From contig NC_007973.1 of NCBI RefSeq assembly GCF_000196015.1, positions 806,001-870,000 on the forward strand: a stretch of 64,000 nucleotides of DNA. Direction: 5' to 3'. Positions 18,035 to 28,412 of the stretch are shown here, piece after piece. The stretch comes from Cupriavidus metallidurans CH34 (GTDB lineage Bacteria; Pseudomonadota; Gammaproteobacteria; Burkholderiales; Burkholderiaceae). The translations under genes were made by a program, and so were the position numbers. Below the pieces are notes generated by a model. It did no database searches. It was not told the origin of the DNA and saw nothing but the letters and a program-made list of their open reading frames with translations. The number at the start of each line of letters is the position of its first letter. Position 1 is the stretch's first letter.

Positions 18035-18218
18035 GCGGAATCCCAAGGTCCTGTTGCTGAGAGAAGTCAGGAGTTGGGTTCATGTTACGCAGGGGCCGTG
18101 TGACCGCCTATGCCAATCCCGTTACCGGTGTAACGGATTGTTTCGTCAAATTTGTCAGCTTTGGAGCGTCTGCTGCGATGCCGCGCCAGGCCAGCATTGG
18201 CGCGGTATCGAAGCGGTT

Positions 18219-19352
18219 TCAGGGCGCGTAGCGGATGCGATAAATCGCATTGGCTTTGTCGTCGCTAACCAACAGCGAACCGTCGCTTGCCACCTGGACG
18301 TCGACCGGGCGACCCCACGCCTTGCCGTCGCGCAGCCATCCTTCGGCAAAGATCTCCTGACGAATCACGCGCCCATCGTCATCGAGCACGATCCGTGCAA
18401 TCCGGTAGCCGATGGCAGTGGAGCGGTTCCAGCTACCGTGCTCGGCGATGAAGATGTTGTTCTTGCGATATTCCGGTGGAAACTGCGTGCCGGTGTAGAA
18501 GCGCATCCCGAGCGCGGCCACATGTGGCCCCAGCTTGGCGACAGGCGGCGTGAACGCTGAACACGGGCGCTGTTTCCCGAACTCCGGGTCGGCAATCGTG
18601 CCGGCGTGGCAATACGGAAAGCCGAAGTGCTCGCCTTCACGCGTCAATCGGTTCAGTTCATCGTCGGGCTGGTCGTCGCCTAGCCAGTCGCGCCCATTGT
18701 CCGTGAACCACAGTTCGTGCGTGGCGGGGTGCCAGTCGAAGCCAACCGTGTTGCGCACGCCCCGGGCCACTACGCGCAGGTCGGAACCGTCAGGCTTCAT
18801 TTTCATGATGTTCGCGTAACGGTTCTCGTCCGGCGCGCAGATATTGCATGGCGCGCCGACAGGCACGTAGAGATAGCCGTCAGGTCCAAACGCAATGAAT
18901 TTCCAGCCGTGATGGGTTTCGGTCGGAAATCTGTCGCTGATAGTGACCGGGCGCGGCGGATCGCCGAGGCGGCCCTCGATGTTGTCGAGCCGCACGATGC
19001 GCGACGTCGATGACGCATACAATGCGCCATCGTGAAAGGCGACGCCCACGGGCATCGTGAGTCCGGATGCGATGACGCGCATCTTCGGATGCGGGCCGAG
19101 CGGCGACTCCAGCGCATATACCTTGCCCTCCGCGCGGCTGCCCACGAACAGCGTGCCCTTCGGCGACAGCGTCATGGCCCGCGCGCCGGGCACGTCGTCG
19201 CTGAGCACTTCGATCTTGAAGCCTGGCGGCAGCCGGATCTGGTCGATCGGCAGGGCGGCCTGCGCCGTCGCTGCAGACCAGGCGGCACCCAGCAGTGCCA
19301 GCCTGCAGAGGGATTTCGCGAGGTATTGCGCAGTGTGCCGATTTGGCCGCAT
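18219..19352 (-). CDS. PQQ-dependent sugar dehydrogenase (GSDH/sorbosone dehydrogenase family)
   Basis: A 377-residue exported six-bladed beta-propeller. The signal peptide ends near AATAQA; the mature protein starts LPIDQIRLPPGFKIEVLSDDVPGARAM. Family blocks are HHGWKFIAFGPDGYLYVPVGAPCNICAP, ARGVRNTVGFDWHP, LWFTDNGRDWLGDDQPDDELNRL, FIAEHGSWNRS and WGRPVDVQVASDGSLLVSDDKANAIYRI. By family it oxidises sugars in the periplasm with PQQ as cofactor; the true substrate is unknown. GGAGG lies six bases before the ATG at 19352, which is preferred over a further upstream start. Confidence 0.85.
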   Translation of the reverse strand: MRPNRHTAQYLAKSLCRLALLGAAWSAATAQAALPIDQIRLPPGFKIEVLSDDVPGARAMTLSPKGTLFVGSRAEGKVYALESPLGPHPKMRVIASGLTMPVGVAFHDGALYASSTSRIVRLDNIEGRLGDPPRPVTISDRFPTETHHGWKFIAFGPDGYLYVPVGAPCNICAPDENRYANIMKMKPDGSDLRVVARGVRNTVGFDWHPATHELWFTDNGRDWLGDDQPDDELNRLTREGEHFGFPYCHAGTIADPEFGKQRPCSAFTPPVAKLGPHVAALGMRFYTGTQFPPEYRKNNIFIAEHGSWNRSTAIGYRIARIVLDDDGRVIRQEIFAEGWLRDGKAWGRPVDVQVASDGSLLVSDDKANAIYRIRYAP

Positions 19353-19453
19353 GTCATGCCTCCAGTTCGCGGTTTTCGCCACGGTTCGGCTGGCCGCGTG
19401 TTGCGTCAGAAGCGCACCGATGGGGCCGAACAGCGCGGGAAAGTCCTAAGTGT

Positions 19454-19482
19454 TTGTTTGGGCTCGGGAAGTGGGCTATACT
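19454..19482 (+). promoter_or_regulatory. Predicted promoter of the rpsP operon
   Basis: TTGTTT (19454-19459), a 17-bp spacer and TATACT (19477-19482) lie about 45 bases before the rpsP ATG. Confidence 0.6.
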
Positions 19483-19527
19483 CTTGCGTTTCGTGTTCGC
19501 ACGCTCCCGTTTTTTCGAGGAATTAAC

Positions 19528-19779
19528 ATGGTCGTAATCCGTCTGGCTCGCGGCGGCAGCAAGAAGCGCCCGTTCTTCAATATCGTTGCTACCGATTCGC
19601 GCAACCGTCGCGATGGCCGTTTCATCGAGCGTATTGGCTTCTACAACCCGCTGGCTTCCGAAAAGGAAGAGGGCCTGCGCGTTGTGCAGGACCGTCTGGC
19701 CTACTGGCAAGGCGTTGGCGCTCAACTGTCGCCGACCGTTGCCCGCCTGGTCAAGCAAGCCGGCAAGGCTGCAGCCTGA
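19528..19779 (+). CDS. rpsP: 30S ribosomal protein S16
   Basis: An 83-residue primary assembly protein of the small subunit. [41 protein letters not shown] is diagnostic. GAGG eight bases before the ATG serves as ribosome site. First gene of the classical rpsP-rimM-trmD-rplS operon. Confidence 0.98.
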   Translation: MVVIRLARGGSKKRPFFNIVATDSRNRRDGRFIERIGFYNPLASEKEEGLRVVQDRLAYWQGVGAQLSPTVARLVKQAGKAAA

Positions 19780-19837
19780 TAGGTCTTGCGCGGCGTGCCT
19801 GTATGGCGCGCCGATGCAGAACTGACGCACCGCTGAA

Positions 19838-20500
19838 GTGACTGGCAATGCCTCCGGCCGCAAGCCGTTGAATCTGGCCGCTACGCAAGGCGGTGCCTCC
19901 GGCCGGCAGAAAAAACTGCCCGCCGCGCTGTTGTTCACGGACACCCTGCCCGACGATCTGGTCGAGGTTGGCTACGTGGGCGCGGCATATGGTATCCGGG
20001 GCTGGATCAAAGTCCAGCCACATGCGGACGACGCCTCCGCATTGCTCCACGCCCGCCGTTGGTGGCTGCTTCGCGCGCCGCCGGCCGGCGTGGTGTCGGC
20101 GCCGGCGCAGTCGGCCGAGGCTGTCAGCATCAAGATCTCCCAGTCGCGTGAACACAGCGGTACCGTGGTTGCGCAGCCGGCCGGCGTTTCGGACCGCAGT
20201 GTGGCCGAAATGCTCAAGGGGCGTCGTGTCTGGGTCCGGCGCGCGGATTTTCCCGCGGCGGAAGAGGGTGAGTTTTACTGGGTCGACCTGATCGGTTGTG
20301 CCGTGGTCAACGAGCAGGGCGAAGCGCTCGGCGAGGTGACCGGCCTGATCGACAATGGCGCCCATCAGATCCTTCAGGTGGCCTACGAGCTGCCGGACGG
20401 TAAGGCCGCTGAGCGGCTGATCCCGTTTGTCGACGCGTTCCTGCGGACGGTGGATACACCGGCCAGGCGGATCGTGGTGGACTGGGGGCTCGACTACTGA
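19838..20500 (+). CDS. rimM: Ribosome maturation factor RimM
   Basis: A 220-residue assembly factor for the 30S head that binds S19. The N-terminal RimM barrel starts at [23 protein letters not shown], followed by the PRC-barrel [38 protein letters not shown] and a C-terminal [14 protein letters not shown]. It uses a GTG start at 19838, giving an N-terminal extension of about 38 low-complexity residues before the conserved domain. Second gene of the operon. Confidence 0.95.
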   Translation: MTGNASGRKPLNLAATQGGASGRQKKLPAALLFTDTLPDDLVEVGYVGAAYGIRGWIKVQPHADDASALLHARRWWLLRAPPAGVVSAPAQSAEAVSIKISQSREHSGTVVAQPAGVSDRSVAEMLKGRRVWVRRADFPAAEEGEFYWVDLIGCAVVNEQGEALGEVTGLIDNGAHQILQVAYELPDGKAAERLIPFVDAFLRTVDTPARRIVVDWGLDY

Positions 20501-20519
20501 AGTGTCAGGGGAGGCGCGG

Positions 20520-21302
20520 ATGCAGTTCGATGTAATCACGCTGTTTCCCGAGATGTTTCGCGCGCTGACCGATTGGGGTATCACCAGCCGGGCAGCCAAG
20601 CAGCAGCGCTACGCGTTGCGTACTTGGAATCCGCGGGATTTCACCGTGGACAACTACCGGACGATTGACGATCGGCCCTATGGTGGCGGCCCCGGCATGG
20701 TGATGCTGGCCAAGCCGCTCGAGGATGCGATCGACGCCGCCGCGGCGGCGCAGTCGGATGCTGGTGTCGGCAGGCCGCATGTGGTGCTGATGTCGCCGCA
20801 AGGCGCGACGCTGACGCACGAGAAGGTCATGGCGTTGTCGCAACGGCCCGGCCTGGTGCTGTTGTGCGGCCGGTATGAAGCGATCGACCAGCGTCTGATC
20901 GATCGTCGCGTGGACGAGGAAATCAGCCTCGGCGATTTTGTACTGTCGGGCGGCGAACTGCCGGCGATGGCGCTGATCGACGCGGTGGTGCGGCATCTGC
21001 CCGGCGTGCTGGGCGATGCGCAGTCGGCGGTCCAGGACAGTTTCGTCAATGGCCTGCTTGATTGTCCGCATTACACGCGGCCGGAAGAATATGAAGGTGT
21101 GCGGGTGCCCGATGTATTGCTCGGGGGCCATCATGCCGAGATCGAGAAGTGGCGGCGCCGGCAGGCGTTGGCCAATACCGCGCGCAAGCGTCCCGACCTG
21201 ATCGTGGCCGCGCGCGAGCAAGGATTGTTGTCCAAGGCCGACGAGAAATTCTTGTCGGAACTGGCGGCGAAAGCAGGGCAGGAGTTCGCTCCCGCCAAGT
21301 GA
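20520..21302 (+). CDS. trmD: tRNA (guanine37-N1)-methyltransferase
   Basis: A 260-residue SPOUT-fold enzyme that methylates G37 of tRNAs reading CNN and related codons and prevents +1 frameshifting. [39 protein letters not shown] and [17 protein letters not shown] form the knot and SAM site. The C-terminal helical domain has the [23 protein letters not shown] motif. The ATG at 20520 follows GGGGAGGCGC. Third gene of the rpsP operon. Confidence 0.97.
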   Translation: MQFDVITLFPEMFRALTDWGITSRAAKQQRYALRTWNPRDFTVDNYRTIDDRPYGGGPGMVMLAKPLEDAIDAAAAAQSDAGVGRPHVVLMSPQGATLTHEKVMALSQRPGLVLLCGRYEAIDQRLIDRRVDEEISLGDFVLSGGELPAMALIDAVVRHLPGVLGDAQSAVQDSFVNGLLDCPHYTRPEEYEGVRVPDVLLGGHHAEIEKWRRRQALANTARKRPDLIVAAREQGLLSKADEKFLSELAAKAGQEFAPAK

Positions 21303-21376
21303 AAACCCCATCCTCTGCCGGGGCCCAGCAAGTGTCTGGGGCATCCAACGCTGGCACGATGGTTATGGAGAAAACG

Positions 21377-21769
21377 ATGAACATCATCGAGCAAATCGAG
21401 AAGGAAGAGATCGCGCGTCTGACCGCGAATAAGACCATCCCCGCATTCGCGCCTGGCGATACCGTTATCGTCAACGTGAACGTGGTTGAAGGTAATCGCA
21501 AGCGCGTGCAGGCTTACGAAGGCGTGGTGATCGCCAAGCGTAACCGTGGTCTGAACTCGTCCTTCATCGTGCGCAAGATCTCGTCGGGTGAAGGCGTGGA
21601 ACGTACGTTCCAGCTGTACTCGCCGCTGATCGCCGGCATCGAAGTGAAGCGTCGCGGTGACGTACGTCGCGCGAAGCTGTACTACCTGCGCGAGCGCTCG
21701 GGCAAGTCGGCACGTATCAAGGAAAAGCTGGTGATGAAGGCCAAGCCGGCCGCCGTTGCCGCGGAATAA
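21377..21769 (+). CDS. rplS: 50S ribosomal protein L19
   Basis: A 130-residue protein at the 30S-50S interface. [16 protein letters not shown] and [46 protein letters not shown] are diagnostic. The ATG at 21377 has GGAG six bases upstream. Another in-frame ATG 12 bases further upstream lies before that ribosome site, so 21377 is used. Last gene of the operon; a terminator follows. Confidence 0.97.
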   Translation: MNIIEQIEKEEIARLTANKTIPAFAPGDTVIVNVNVVEGNRKRVQAYEGVVIAKRNRGLNSSFIVRKISSGEGVERTFQLYSPLIAGIEVKRRGDVRRAKLYYLRERSGKSARIKEKLVMKAKPAAVAAE

Positions 21770-21815
21770 GCTTTCCCTGTCAGGCGCCGGGTAACTGGCG
21801 CTGTGCCGGATTGCG

Positions 21816-21842
21816 AAGGACACCCTCGGGTGTCCTTTTTGT
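21816..21842 (+). terminator. Terminator of the rpsP operon
   Basis: AAGGACACCC pairs with GGGTGTCCTT around a two-base loop, and TTTGTTT follows, about 45 bases after rplS. Confidence 0.92.
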
Positions 21843-21915
21843 TTGGCGGCGGCGCAACGCAATGCGTTCTTGCTGCCATGCAACATTACGCGCTTCTGTC
21901 ATACTTGAAAGCGCT

Positions 21916-22596
21916 ATGCGTCCAACATTCGATCCTGAAACGCTACCGATCATCGAGACCGATAGCCGCCACGCCCCCCTCTCCACGCCGCGCATGAGAC
22001 CGGATTTCATCCGGCATCGTCTGCTTGCGCCACCGGCGTGGGAACCCGAACTGACCGATGAATCCCGTGTGTACGACCGGACCCGCGGCTTGCGTGAGGC
22101 GGCGGTACTGGTGCCCCTGGTTGAGCGTTCGGATGGTCTGACGGTGCTGCTTACTCAGCGCAATGCGAATCTGAATGCCCATGCCGGGCAGATCAGTTTT
22201 CCGGGAGGCGGGCAGGAAACCTACGATGCCAATCGCATCGCCACGGCGTTGCGCGAAACCGAGGAAGAGATCGGGCTGACCCGTAATTACGTCGAAGTGC
22301 TGGGATCGCTACCGGACTACATCACCGGTACCGGCTATCACGTCAGCCCCGTTGTCGGACTGGTGCATTCAGGGTTCACGCTCCGTGCCGATGAACGCGA
22401 AGTGGCCGATATCTTTGAGGTGCCGCTGGCATTCCTGATGGACCCCGCGCGGCATGAGCGCCGGTTATTCCGCTGGGAAGGCGGCGAGCGCATGTTCTAC
22501 GCCATGCCTTATCCGCGCGAAGGCGGCGGTCAGCGCTTTATCTGGGGCGCGACGGCGGGCATGCTGCGCAATCTCTACCACCTGCTCGCGGCCTGA
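21916..22596 (+). CDS. CoA pyrophosphatase-type Nudix hydrolase
   Basis: A 226-residue Nudix enzyme of the YeaB/NudL group, which cleaves CoA and CoA derivatives to 3',5'-ADP and 4'-phosphopantetheine. AGQISFPGGGQE precedes a complete Nudix box (GGGQETYDANRIATALRETEEEIGL). LLTQRNANLNAHAGQ is the NuCoA-type signature upstream. The start at 21916 (MRPTFDPETLP) is used because the open frame upstream only runs through the rplS terminator region. Confidence 0.87.
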   Translation: MRPTFDPETLPIIETDSRHAPLSTPRMRPDFIRHRLLAPPAWEPELTDESRVYDRTRGLREAAVLVPLVERSDGLTVLLTQRNANLNAHAGQISFPGGGQETYDANRIATALRETEEEIGLTRNYVEVLGSLPDYITGTGYHVSPVVGLVHSGFTLRADEREVADIFEVPLAFLMDPARHERRLFRWEGGERMFYAMPYPREGGGQRFIWGATAGMLRNLYHLLAA

Positions 22597-22627
22597 GCCG
22601 CGCCGCCGCCCGCGACGCCGGTCTTCG

Positions 22628-23476
22628 TCAGGCTGCGGCCTGAGTAGCGGTGTCGACGCAGTGGGGGCAGCTCTTGCCCACCACGTACTTCGGGTGCTGC
22701 TGCTCCTCGGGCGTCACCACTGCGCGGCACGCGAAGCACTGAACCGGGCCTGCGGGTTCCAGGTTCGGATTCAGCGCGGTCCGGTAGTCGAACACGAAGC
22801 AGTCGCCGTTGTAGTGGCTCCCACCGACTTCCTCGAAGTACTTCAGAATGCCGCCCTCGAGCTGGTAGACGTGGTCGATCCCCACTTCCTGCATGTGGAT
22901 GGCGGCCTTCTCGCAGCGGATGCCGCCGGTGCAGAACGACACGATGGTCTTGCCTTCGAACTCGGCCTTGTTCTCCGCCACGGCCGGCGGGAATTCGCTG
23001 AACTTGTCGATACCGTACTCCACCGCCTTGTCGAAGGTGCCAACCGCCACCTCGAACGCGTTACGCGTATCGAGCATCACTACCGGGCGTCCGTCGTCGT
23101 CATGGCCCTGGTCGAGCCAGCGCTTCAGATCCACGGGGCGCACCGAAGGCGCGCGTCCGGCCTCGGGGCGGATCAGCGGCATCTTCATCGTGATGATTTC
23201 CTTCTTGGCGCGCACCAACATGCGCTTGAAGGGCTGATTTTCTGACAGGCTTTCCTTCGGCGCGATGTCCGCGAACCGGGCATCGGCGTGGAGCCATGCC
23301 ATGAACTCGTCGATTTGCTCACGCGTGCCGGCCAGGAACATGTTGATGCCTTCTGGCGCGAGCAGGATCGTGCCCTTCAGGCCAGCCGCGTCACAGCGCT
23401 CACGCATGACGGGGCGCAGGGTCTCGATGTCTTCGAGCGTGACGAACTTGTAAGCGGAAATATTGACGATCTGCAT
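22628..23476 (-). CDS. trhO: tRNA uridine(34) hydroxylase (rhodanese-like)
   Basis: A 282-residue YceA/UPF0176 protein that in E. coli introduces the 5-hydroxyl on U34 of tRNA. An N-terminal UPF0176 domain ([14 protein letters not shown] ... [12 protein letters not shown]) precedes a rhodanese domain with the active Cys in [11 protein letters not shown] (C182). The C-terminus has several Cys in CFACRAVV and CPHC, resembling a small zinc site. It is divergent from dnaE. Confidence 0.92.
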   Translation of the reverse strand: MQIVNISAYKFVTLEDIETLRPVMRERCDAAGLKGTILLAPEGINMFLAGTREQIDEFMAWLHADARFADIAPKESLSENQPFKRMLVRAKKEIITMKMPLIRPEAGRAPSVRPVDLKRWLDQGHDDDGRPVVMLDTRNAFEVAVGTFDKAVEYGIDKFSEFPPAVAENKAEFEGKTIVSFCTGGIRCEKAAIHMQEVGIDHVYQLEGGILKYFEEVGGSHYNGDCFVFDYRTALNPNLEPAGPVQCFACRAVVTPEEQQHPKYVVGKSCPHCVDTATQAAA

Positions 23477-23653
23477 GGGTGACGCTGCCAGGGCCGGGCA
23501 CCCGAAACGAGGGTGCTCGATAACTGCCTGATTGGAAAGGCGAAATTATAGCCCCTCAGGCCGCATCCCGACACCTCTTCGGGGGCGCCTCGCATTGCGC
23601 CTGCGCAAAAACCCCCAAGTGCGGCGATGGGGGAGCCGGTACAATGGCGCCCT

Positions 23654-26600
23654 ATGTCCGCACCCCGCTTCGTACACCTCCGCCTGCACTCCGAGTATTC
23701 GATCGTGGACGGCATCGTCCGCCTCGACGACGCCGTCAAGGCCGCCGCCCGCGATGGGATGGGCGCGCTTGCACTGACCGACCTCGCCAACGCCTTCGGC
23801 CTGATCCGCTTCTACAAGGAGGCCCGTGGTGGGGGCGTCAAGCCGGTAGTGGGCGCTGACGTCTGGCTGACCAATGCCGAAGATCGCGACAAGCCCGCGC
23901 GCATGTTGCTGCTCGTGCAGGATCGCATCGGCTATCTGAACCTGTGCACGCTGCTGTCGCGTGCATGGCTTGGCAACCAGCATCGTGGCCGTGCCGAGTT
24001 CGAGCCCGGCTGGCTCGGGGAGCCGGGTGAGGAGGGCTTGCCGCTGGCCACCGGCTTGATCGCGCTGTCAGGCGCGATGGGTGGTGATGTCGGCCAGGCG
24101 TTGGCCAATGGGAATGTCGAGGCGGCACGCCGTGCTGCCGAGCATTGGGCCCGGGTGTTCCCGCAACGCTATTACATCGAACTGCAACGTGCCGGTCAGC
24201 CTGGCACCGACGCCTACGTGCCGCAGGCTGTGCAACTGGCCGCGTCGATGCAGCTTCCGGTGGTCGCCACGCATCCGGTGCAATTCATGACGCCGGACGA
24301 TTTCACGGCGCACGAGGCGCGCGTCTGTATCGCGGAGGGCGAACTGCTCGCCAATCCGCGCCGCACGCGCAAGTTCACCACCGACCAGTACTTCAAGACC
24401 CAGGACGAGATGACCGCGCTGTTCGCGGATATCCCGTCGGCGCTGCAGAACTCCGTCGAGATCGCCAAGCGCTGCAACCTGACGCTGGAGCTGGGCAAGC
24501 CACGCCTGCCGCTGTTCCCGACGCCTGATGGCATGTCGCTCGACGACTACCTTGTGTTCATGGCCAAGGAAGGTCTCGAGAAGCGGATGCTGGTGCTGTT
24601 CCCGGACGAAGCCGAGCGCGAGAGCAAGCGTGCCGAGTACTACGCGCGTCTGGAGTTTGAAACCGGCACCATCATCAAGATGGGGTTCCCGGGCTACTTC
24701 CTGATCGTGGCGGACTTTATCAACTGGGCCAAGAACAATGGCGTGCCGGTGGGGCCGGGCCGGGGTTCCGGCGCGGGTTCGCTGGTGGCCTACGCACTTG
24801 GCATTACCGATCTCGATCCGCTCAAGTACGCGTTGCTGTTCGAGCGATTCCTGAATCCGGAGCGGGTCTCGATGCCCGACTTCGACATCGACTTCTGCCA
24901 GCACGGCCGCGATCGTGTGATCACGTACGTGAAGGAGAAATACGGCAAGGACGCCGTGTCGCAGATCGCCACGTTCGGCACTATGGCCGCCAAGGCGGCC
25001 GTGCGCGATGTGGGCCGGGTGCTGGATCTCGGTTACGGCTTTGTCGATGGCGTGGCCAAGCTGATTCCGTTCAAGCCCGGCAAGCTGGTCACGCTGGAGG
25101 AAGCGAAGAAGGAAGAACCGGCGCTGGCCGAACGCGAGCGCACGGAAGAGGAAGTACGCCAGTTGCTGGAACTGGCGCAGCGCGTGGAAGGCATGACGCG
25201 TAACGTCGGCATGCACGCTGGTGGCGTGCTGATCGCCCCCGGCCGCCTGACCGATTTCTGCCCGCTCTACACGCAGGGCACGGACGGCATGAGCGGCGTG
25301 GTCAGCCAGTACGACAAGGACGACGTGGAAGCGGCCGGACTGGTCAAGTTCGACTTCTTGGGCCTGACCACGCTGACGATCCTCGACTGGGCCGAGCGGT
25401 ACATCCGCCGGCTCGACCCGAGCAAGGCCGACTGGAACTGCAGCCAGATTCCGCTCGACGACAGTCCCGCATTCGACATCCTCAAGAGCGCCAACACGGT
25501 GGCGGTGTTCCAGCTGGAAAGCCGCGGCATGCAGGGGATGCTCAAGGACGCGAAGCCTGACCGCTTCGAGGACATCATCGCGCTCGTGGCGCTGTATCGT
25601 CCCGGCCCGATGGACCTGATACCGAGCTTCTGTGCCCGAAAGCACGGCCGCGAGAAGGTCGAGTATCCCGATCCGCGCGTCGAACCCGTGCTCAAGGAGA
25701 CCTACGGCATCATGGTCTACCAGGAGCAGGTGATGCAGATGGCGCAGATCATCGGCGGCTACTCGCTGGGTGGCGCCGACTTGCTGCGCCGTGCCATGGG
25801 CAAGAAGAAGCCCGAGGAAATGGCCAAGCACCGTGACATGTTCCGCGAGGGCGCTGACAAGAACGGGCTGACCGCCCAGCAGGCCGACGACATCTTCGAC
25901 CTGATGGAGAAGTTCGCGGGCTACGGCTTCAACAAGTCGCACGCGGCTGCGTACGCGCTGCTAGCCTACTACACGGCCTGGCTCAAGGCGCATCATCCGG
26001 CCGAATTCATGGCAGCCAACATGTCGCTGGCCATGGACGACACCGATAAGGTCAAGATCCTCTACGAGGACTGCCGCCTGAACAAGATCGAAGTGCTGCC
26101 GCCGGACGTCAACGCCAGCGAGTACCGTTTCGCGCCGACCGATGCGAAGACCATCCGCTACGGCCTGGGTGGCATCAAGGGTTCGGGCCAGGGGGCGATC
26201 GAGGACATCCTGCGTGCGCGGGAAGAGCGGCCATTCGACGACCTGTTTGATTTCTGCGAGCGCGTGGACCGCCGCCAGGTCAATCGCCGCACGATCGAGG
26301 CGCTGATTCGCGCCGGCGCGTTCGACAGTCTCAACGACAATCGTGCCCAGTTGCTGGCCTCGGTATCGATCGCGATGGAGGCGGCCGACCAGAAGGCCGA
26401 GTCGGCCAACCAGGTGTCGCTGTTCGACCTGATGGATGACGCCGGCGCGTCGCATCGCCCCGAACTGGTGGATGAGCCGCGCTGGACGCCCAAGCGCACG
26501 CTGCAGGAAGAGAAGCAGGCGCTCGGCTACTACTTCTCGGGTCACCTGTTCGATGCGTCGCGCGACGAGGTGCGCCGGTTCGTCAAGGGCACGCTTGCCG

Positions 26601-27157
26601 CGCTCGAAAAGGAAGTGCAGGGCAATGGCGGTGGCTACGGCCGCGACGTGCGTGGCAAGGTGATTGCCGGTGTGATCACCGGCATCCGTACCCAGATGAC
26701 CCAGCGCGGCAAGCTGATCATCGTGCTGCTTGACGATGGCACCGCGCAGATCGAAATGACGGTGTTCAACGAGTTGTACGACGCCAATCGTCACATGTTC
26801 CGCGAGGACGAACTGCTGATCGCGCAGGGCAATGCGCGCCACGACACCTTCACGGGCGGCGTGCGCTTTACGGCGGATTCGGTGCAGGACCTGGTTGCCG
26901 CGCGCGCCCGCTACGCCGATGCCGTCTGCCTCGGCTTCAATGGCAACGCCTCGACGGAGCGCCTGCGCGAGCTGCTGACGCCGTACCTGGCCCACGTGTC
27001 GCAGACCCCCGGCGTGCCGGTTCGCATCAGCTATGTCAACAAGACCGCGCAGTGCGAGGCGATGCTGGGTGACCAATGGCAGATCACGCCTTCGGAGGAA
27101 GCGTTGACGAGCCTGCGTACCGCCCTGGGCGATACCGTGCGCGTGTTGTATGGCTGA
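23654..27157 (+). CDS. dnaE: DNA polymerase III alpha subunit
   Basis: The 1167-residue catalytic subunit of the replicative polymerase. The PHP domain opens with FVHLRLHSEYSIVDGIVRLDD. The palm carries the catalytic Asp residues in PDFDIDFCQHGRDRVI (about residues 408-415) and GPGRGSGAGSLVAYALGI just before. PHAA-type and thumb/fingers blocks (YRPGPMDLIPSF, GYGFNKSHAAAYALLAYYTAWLKAHHPAEFMAA) follow, then an OB fold near 1000-1080. Length is normal for the proteobacterial replicative form, not the shorter error-prone DnaE2. The start at 23654 is used because it gives the usual MSAPRFVHL. It overlaps the next gene by 8 bases. Confidence 0.97.
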   Translation: MSAPRFVHLRLHSEYSIVDGIVRLDDAVKAAARDGMGALALTDLANAFGLIRFYKEARGGGVKPVVGADVWLTNAEDRDKPARMLLLVQDRIGYLNLCTLLSRAWLGNQHRGRAEFEPGWLGEPGEEGLPLATGLIALSGAMGGDVGQALANGNVEAARRAAEHWARVFPQRYYIELQRAGQPGTDAYVPQAVQLAASMQLPVVATHPVQFMTPDDFTAHEARVCIAEGELLANPRRTRKFTTDQYFKTQDEMTALFADIPSALQNSVEIAKRCNLTLELGKPRLPLFPTPDGMSLDDYLVFMAKEGLEKRMLVLFPDEAERESKRAEYYARLEFETGTIIKMGFPGYFLIVADFINWAKNNGVPVGPGRGSGAGSLVAYALGITDLDPLKYALLFERFLNPERVSMPDFDIDFCQHGRDRVITYVKEKYGKDAVSQIATFGTMAAKAAVRDVGRVLDLGYGFVDGVAKLIPFKPGKLVTLEEAKKEEPALAERERTEEEVRQLLELAQRVEGMTRNVGMHAGGVLIAPGRLTDFCPLYTQGTDGMSGVVSQYDKDDVEAAGLVKFDFLGLTTLTILDWAERYIRRLDPSKADWNCSQIPLDDSPAFDILKSANTVAVFQLESRGMQGMLKDAKPDRFEDIIALVALYRPGPMDLIPSFCARKHGREKVEYPDPRVEPVLKETYGIMVYQEQVMQMAQIIGGYSLGGADLLRRAMGKKKPEEMAKHRDMFREGADKNGLTAQQADDIFDLMEKFAGYGFNKSHAAAYALLAYYTAWLKAHHPAEFMAANMSLAMDDTDKVKILYEDCRLNKIEVLPPDVNASEYRFAPTDAKTIRYGLGGIKGSGQGAIEDILRAREERPFDDLFDFCERVDRRQVNRRTIEALIRAGAFDSLNDNRAQLLASVSIAMEAADQKAESANQVSLFDLMDDAGASHRPELVDEPRWTPKRTLQEEKQALGYYFSGHLFDASRDEVRRFVKGTLAALEKEVQGNGGGYGRDVRGKVIAGVITGIRTQMTQRGKLIIVLLDDGTAQIEMTVFNELYDANRHMFREDELLIAQGNARHDTFTGGVRFTADSVQDLVAARARYADAVCLGFNGNASTERLRELLTPYLAHVSQTPGVPVRISYVNKTAQCEAMLGDQWQITPSEEALTSLRTALGDTVRVLYG

Positions 27158-28412
27158 CCCGACGAAGGCGCTGGCCGCGCAGGGCGAGCGCAAGCCGCGC
27201 GTCCTGTTTCACGTCACGCACTTCCTGCACGGCGGGATCGAAACGTCGCTGGTGTCGCTGATCACCGCGCTGGATCGGGAAGGGTTCGAGATCGGCCTGA
27301 CGGTGACGTATCCGTCCGAGGCGCTCGAGACCCATTTCCGCGCGCGGCTGCCGGCCGGCGTGAAGCTTCAGGTGCTGGCGCCCGAACGCTGGCTCTCGCA
27401 TTGCCGCCAGCTCAAGAAGGCGCGCAAGCTCGGGCCGCTTGGCAAGATCTACGAGGAAGTGCTGCTGCCGCCCGTACGCAAGCCGCTGATGAATCGCCGC
27501 TTCCGGCAGGTGCTGGCGCAGGGCTACGACGTGGTGGTCGACTACGACATGTCGCTGTCGCGCATCACCGGTCCGCTGCCGGTCCCGATGATGGGATACC
27601 AGCACTTCAGCGTGGCGCACCTCGAGCGGGGTCATCGGCGCAAGCTGCGCAAGCTTCGGCACCAGTGCCGAACCGACTACGCAGCCGTGGTGATGCTGAC
27701 CGACAGCATGTTGAACGATGCGCGGGCGCTGATTCCCGATGTGGCGGACAAGCTCGTGCGGCTCTACAACACCATTGACCTCGACAGCATCCGTGCAAGG
27801 GCGAACGCGCCGCTCGATCCTTCCGCGCAGCCGGCGGGACCGTACATCGTGTCCGTCGGTCGGCTCGAGGAAAGTCAAAAGGATTTCACGACGCTGCTGC
27901 ACGCTTATGCGCAGCTTGCGAAGGAAGGTATCGACGAGGATCTGGTGCTGGTCGGCGATGGTGCATCGCGGCAGCAACTCGAGGCGCTGGCCGCATCGCT
28001 CGGTATCGCCGATCGCGTGACCTTTGCTGGCTTCCAGTCGAACCCCCATGCCTGGATTCGCAAGTCGCGGCTCCTGGCGTTCAGTTCGAAGATGGAAGGT
28101 TTGCCCAATGTGCTGCTCGAAGGGCTGGCGGTAGGGCAAGTGGTGGTCAGCACCGATTGTCCGACGGGGCCGCGCGAGATCCTCGACGATGGCCGCGCCG
28201 GGCTGTTGGTGCCGGTGGGCGATGCCGCGCAGCTTGCGGCGGCGATCAGGCGTGGCCTGCAGGACGCCGCGCTGCGCGAGTCACTGCTGGCCCACGCAGC
28301 GACCCATATCGAGCAGATGGGCTTCAGGCCGACGGCCCAGGCGTTCAGTGTGCTTGCGGATCGCCTGATGCGGCGGGCTGGCGTGCCGACTGTTGCAGCA
28401 GCCACAGCTTGA
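27150..28412 (+). CDS. Glycosyltransferase family 4 (LPS-type)
   Basis: A 420-residue GT-B retaining glycosyltransferase. The N-terminal domain has VLFHVTHFLHGGIETSLVSLI. The C-terminal nucleotide-sugar domain has VSVGRLEESQKDFTTLL, FAGFQSNPHAWIRKSRLLAFSSKMEGLPNVLLEGLAVGQVVVSTDCPTGPREIL, the E-x7-E region typical of GT4. It starts inside the dnaE stop. Its 3' end overlaps the opposing GT2 gene by 68 bases. The GT2 and msbA neighbours suggest a role in LPS core or surface-glycan assembly; donor and acceptor are unknown. Confidence 0.87.
   Translation: MADPTKALAAQGERKPRVLFHVTHFLHGGIETSLVSLITALDREGFEIGLTVTYPSEALETHFRARLPAGVKLQVLAPERWLSHCRQLKKARKLGPLGKIYEEVLLPPVRKPLMNRRFRQVLAQGYDVVVDYDMSLSRITGPLPVPMMGYQHFSVAHLERGHRRKLRKLRHQCRTDYAAVVMLTDSMLNDARALIPDVADKLVRLYNTIDLDSIRARANAPLDPSAQPAGPYIVSVGRLEESQKDFTTLLHAYAQLAKEGIDEDLVLVGDGASRQQLEALAASLGIADRVTFAGFQSNPHAWIRKSRLLAFSSKMEGLPNVLLEGLAVGQVVVSTDCPTGPREILDDGRAGLLVPVGDAAQLAAAIRRGLQDAALRESLLAHAATHIEQMGFRPTAQAFSVLADRLMRRAGVPTVAAATA

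Noticed and set aside
24068..25942. 624-codon minus-strand frame inside dnaE
   Set aside because: It is the complement of dnaE codons, with no motif or ribosome site.
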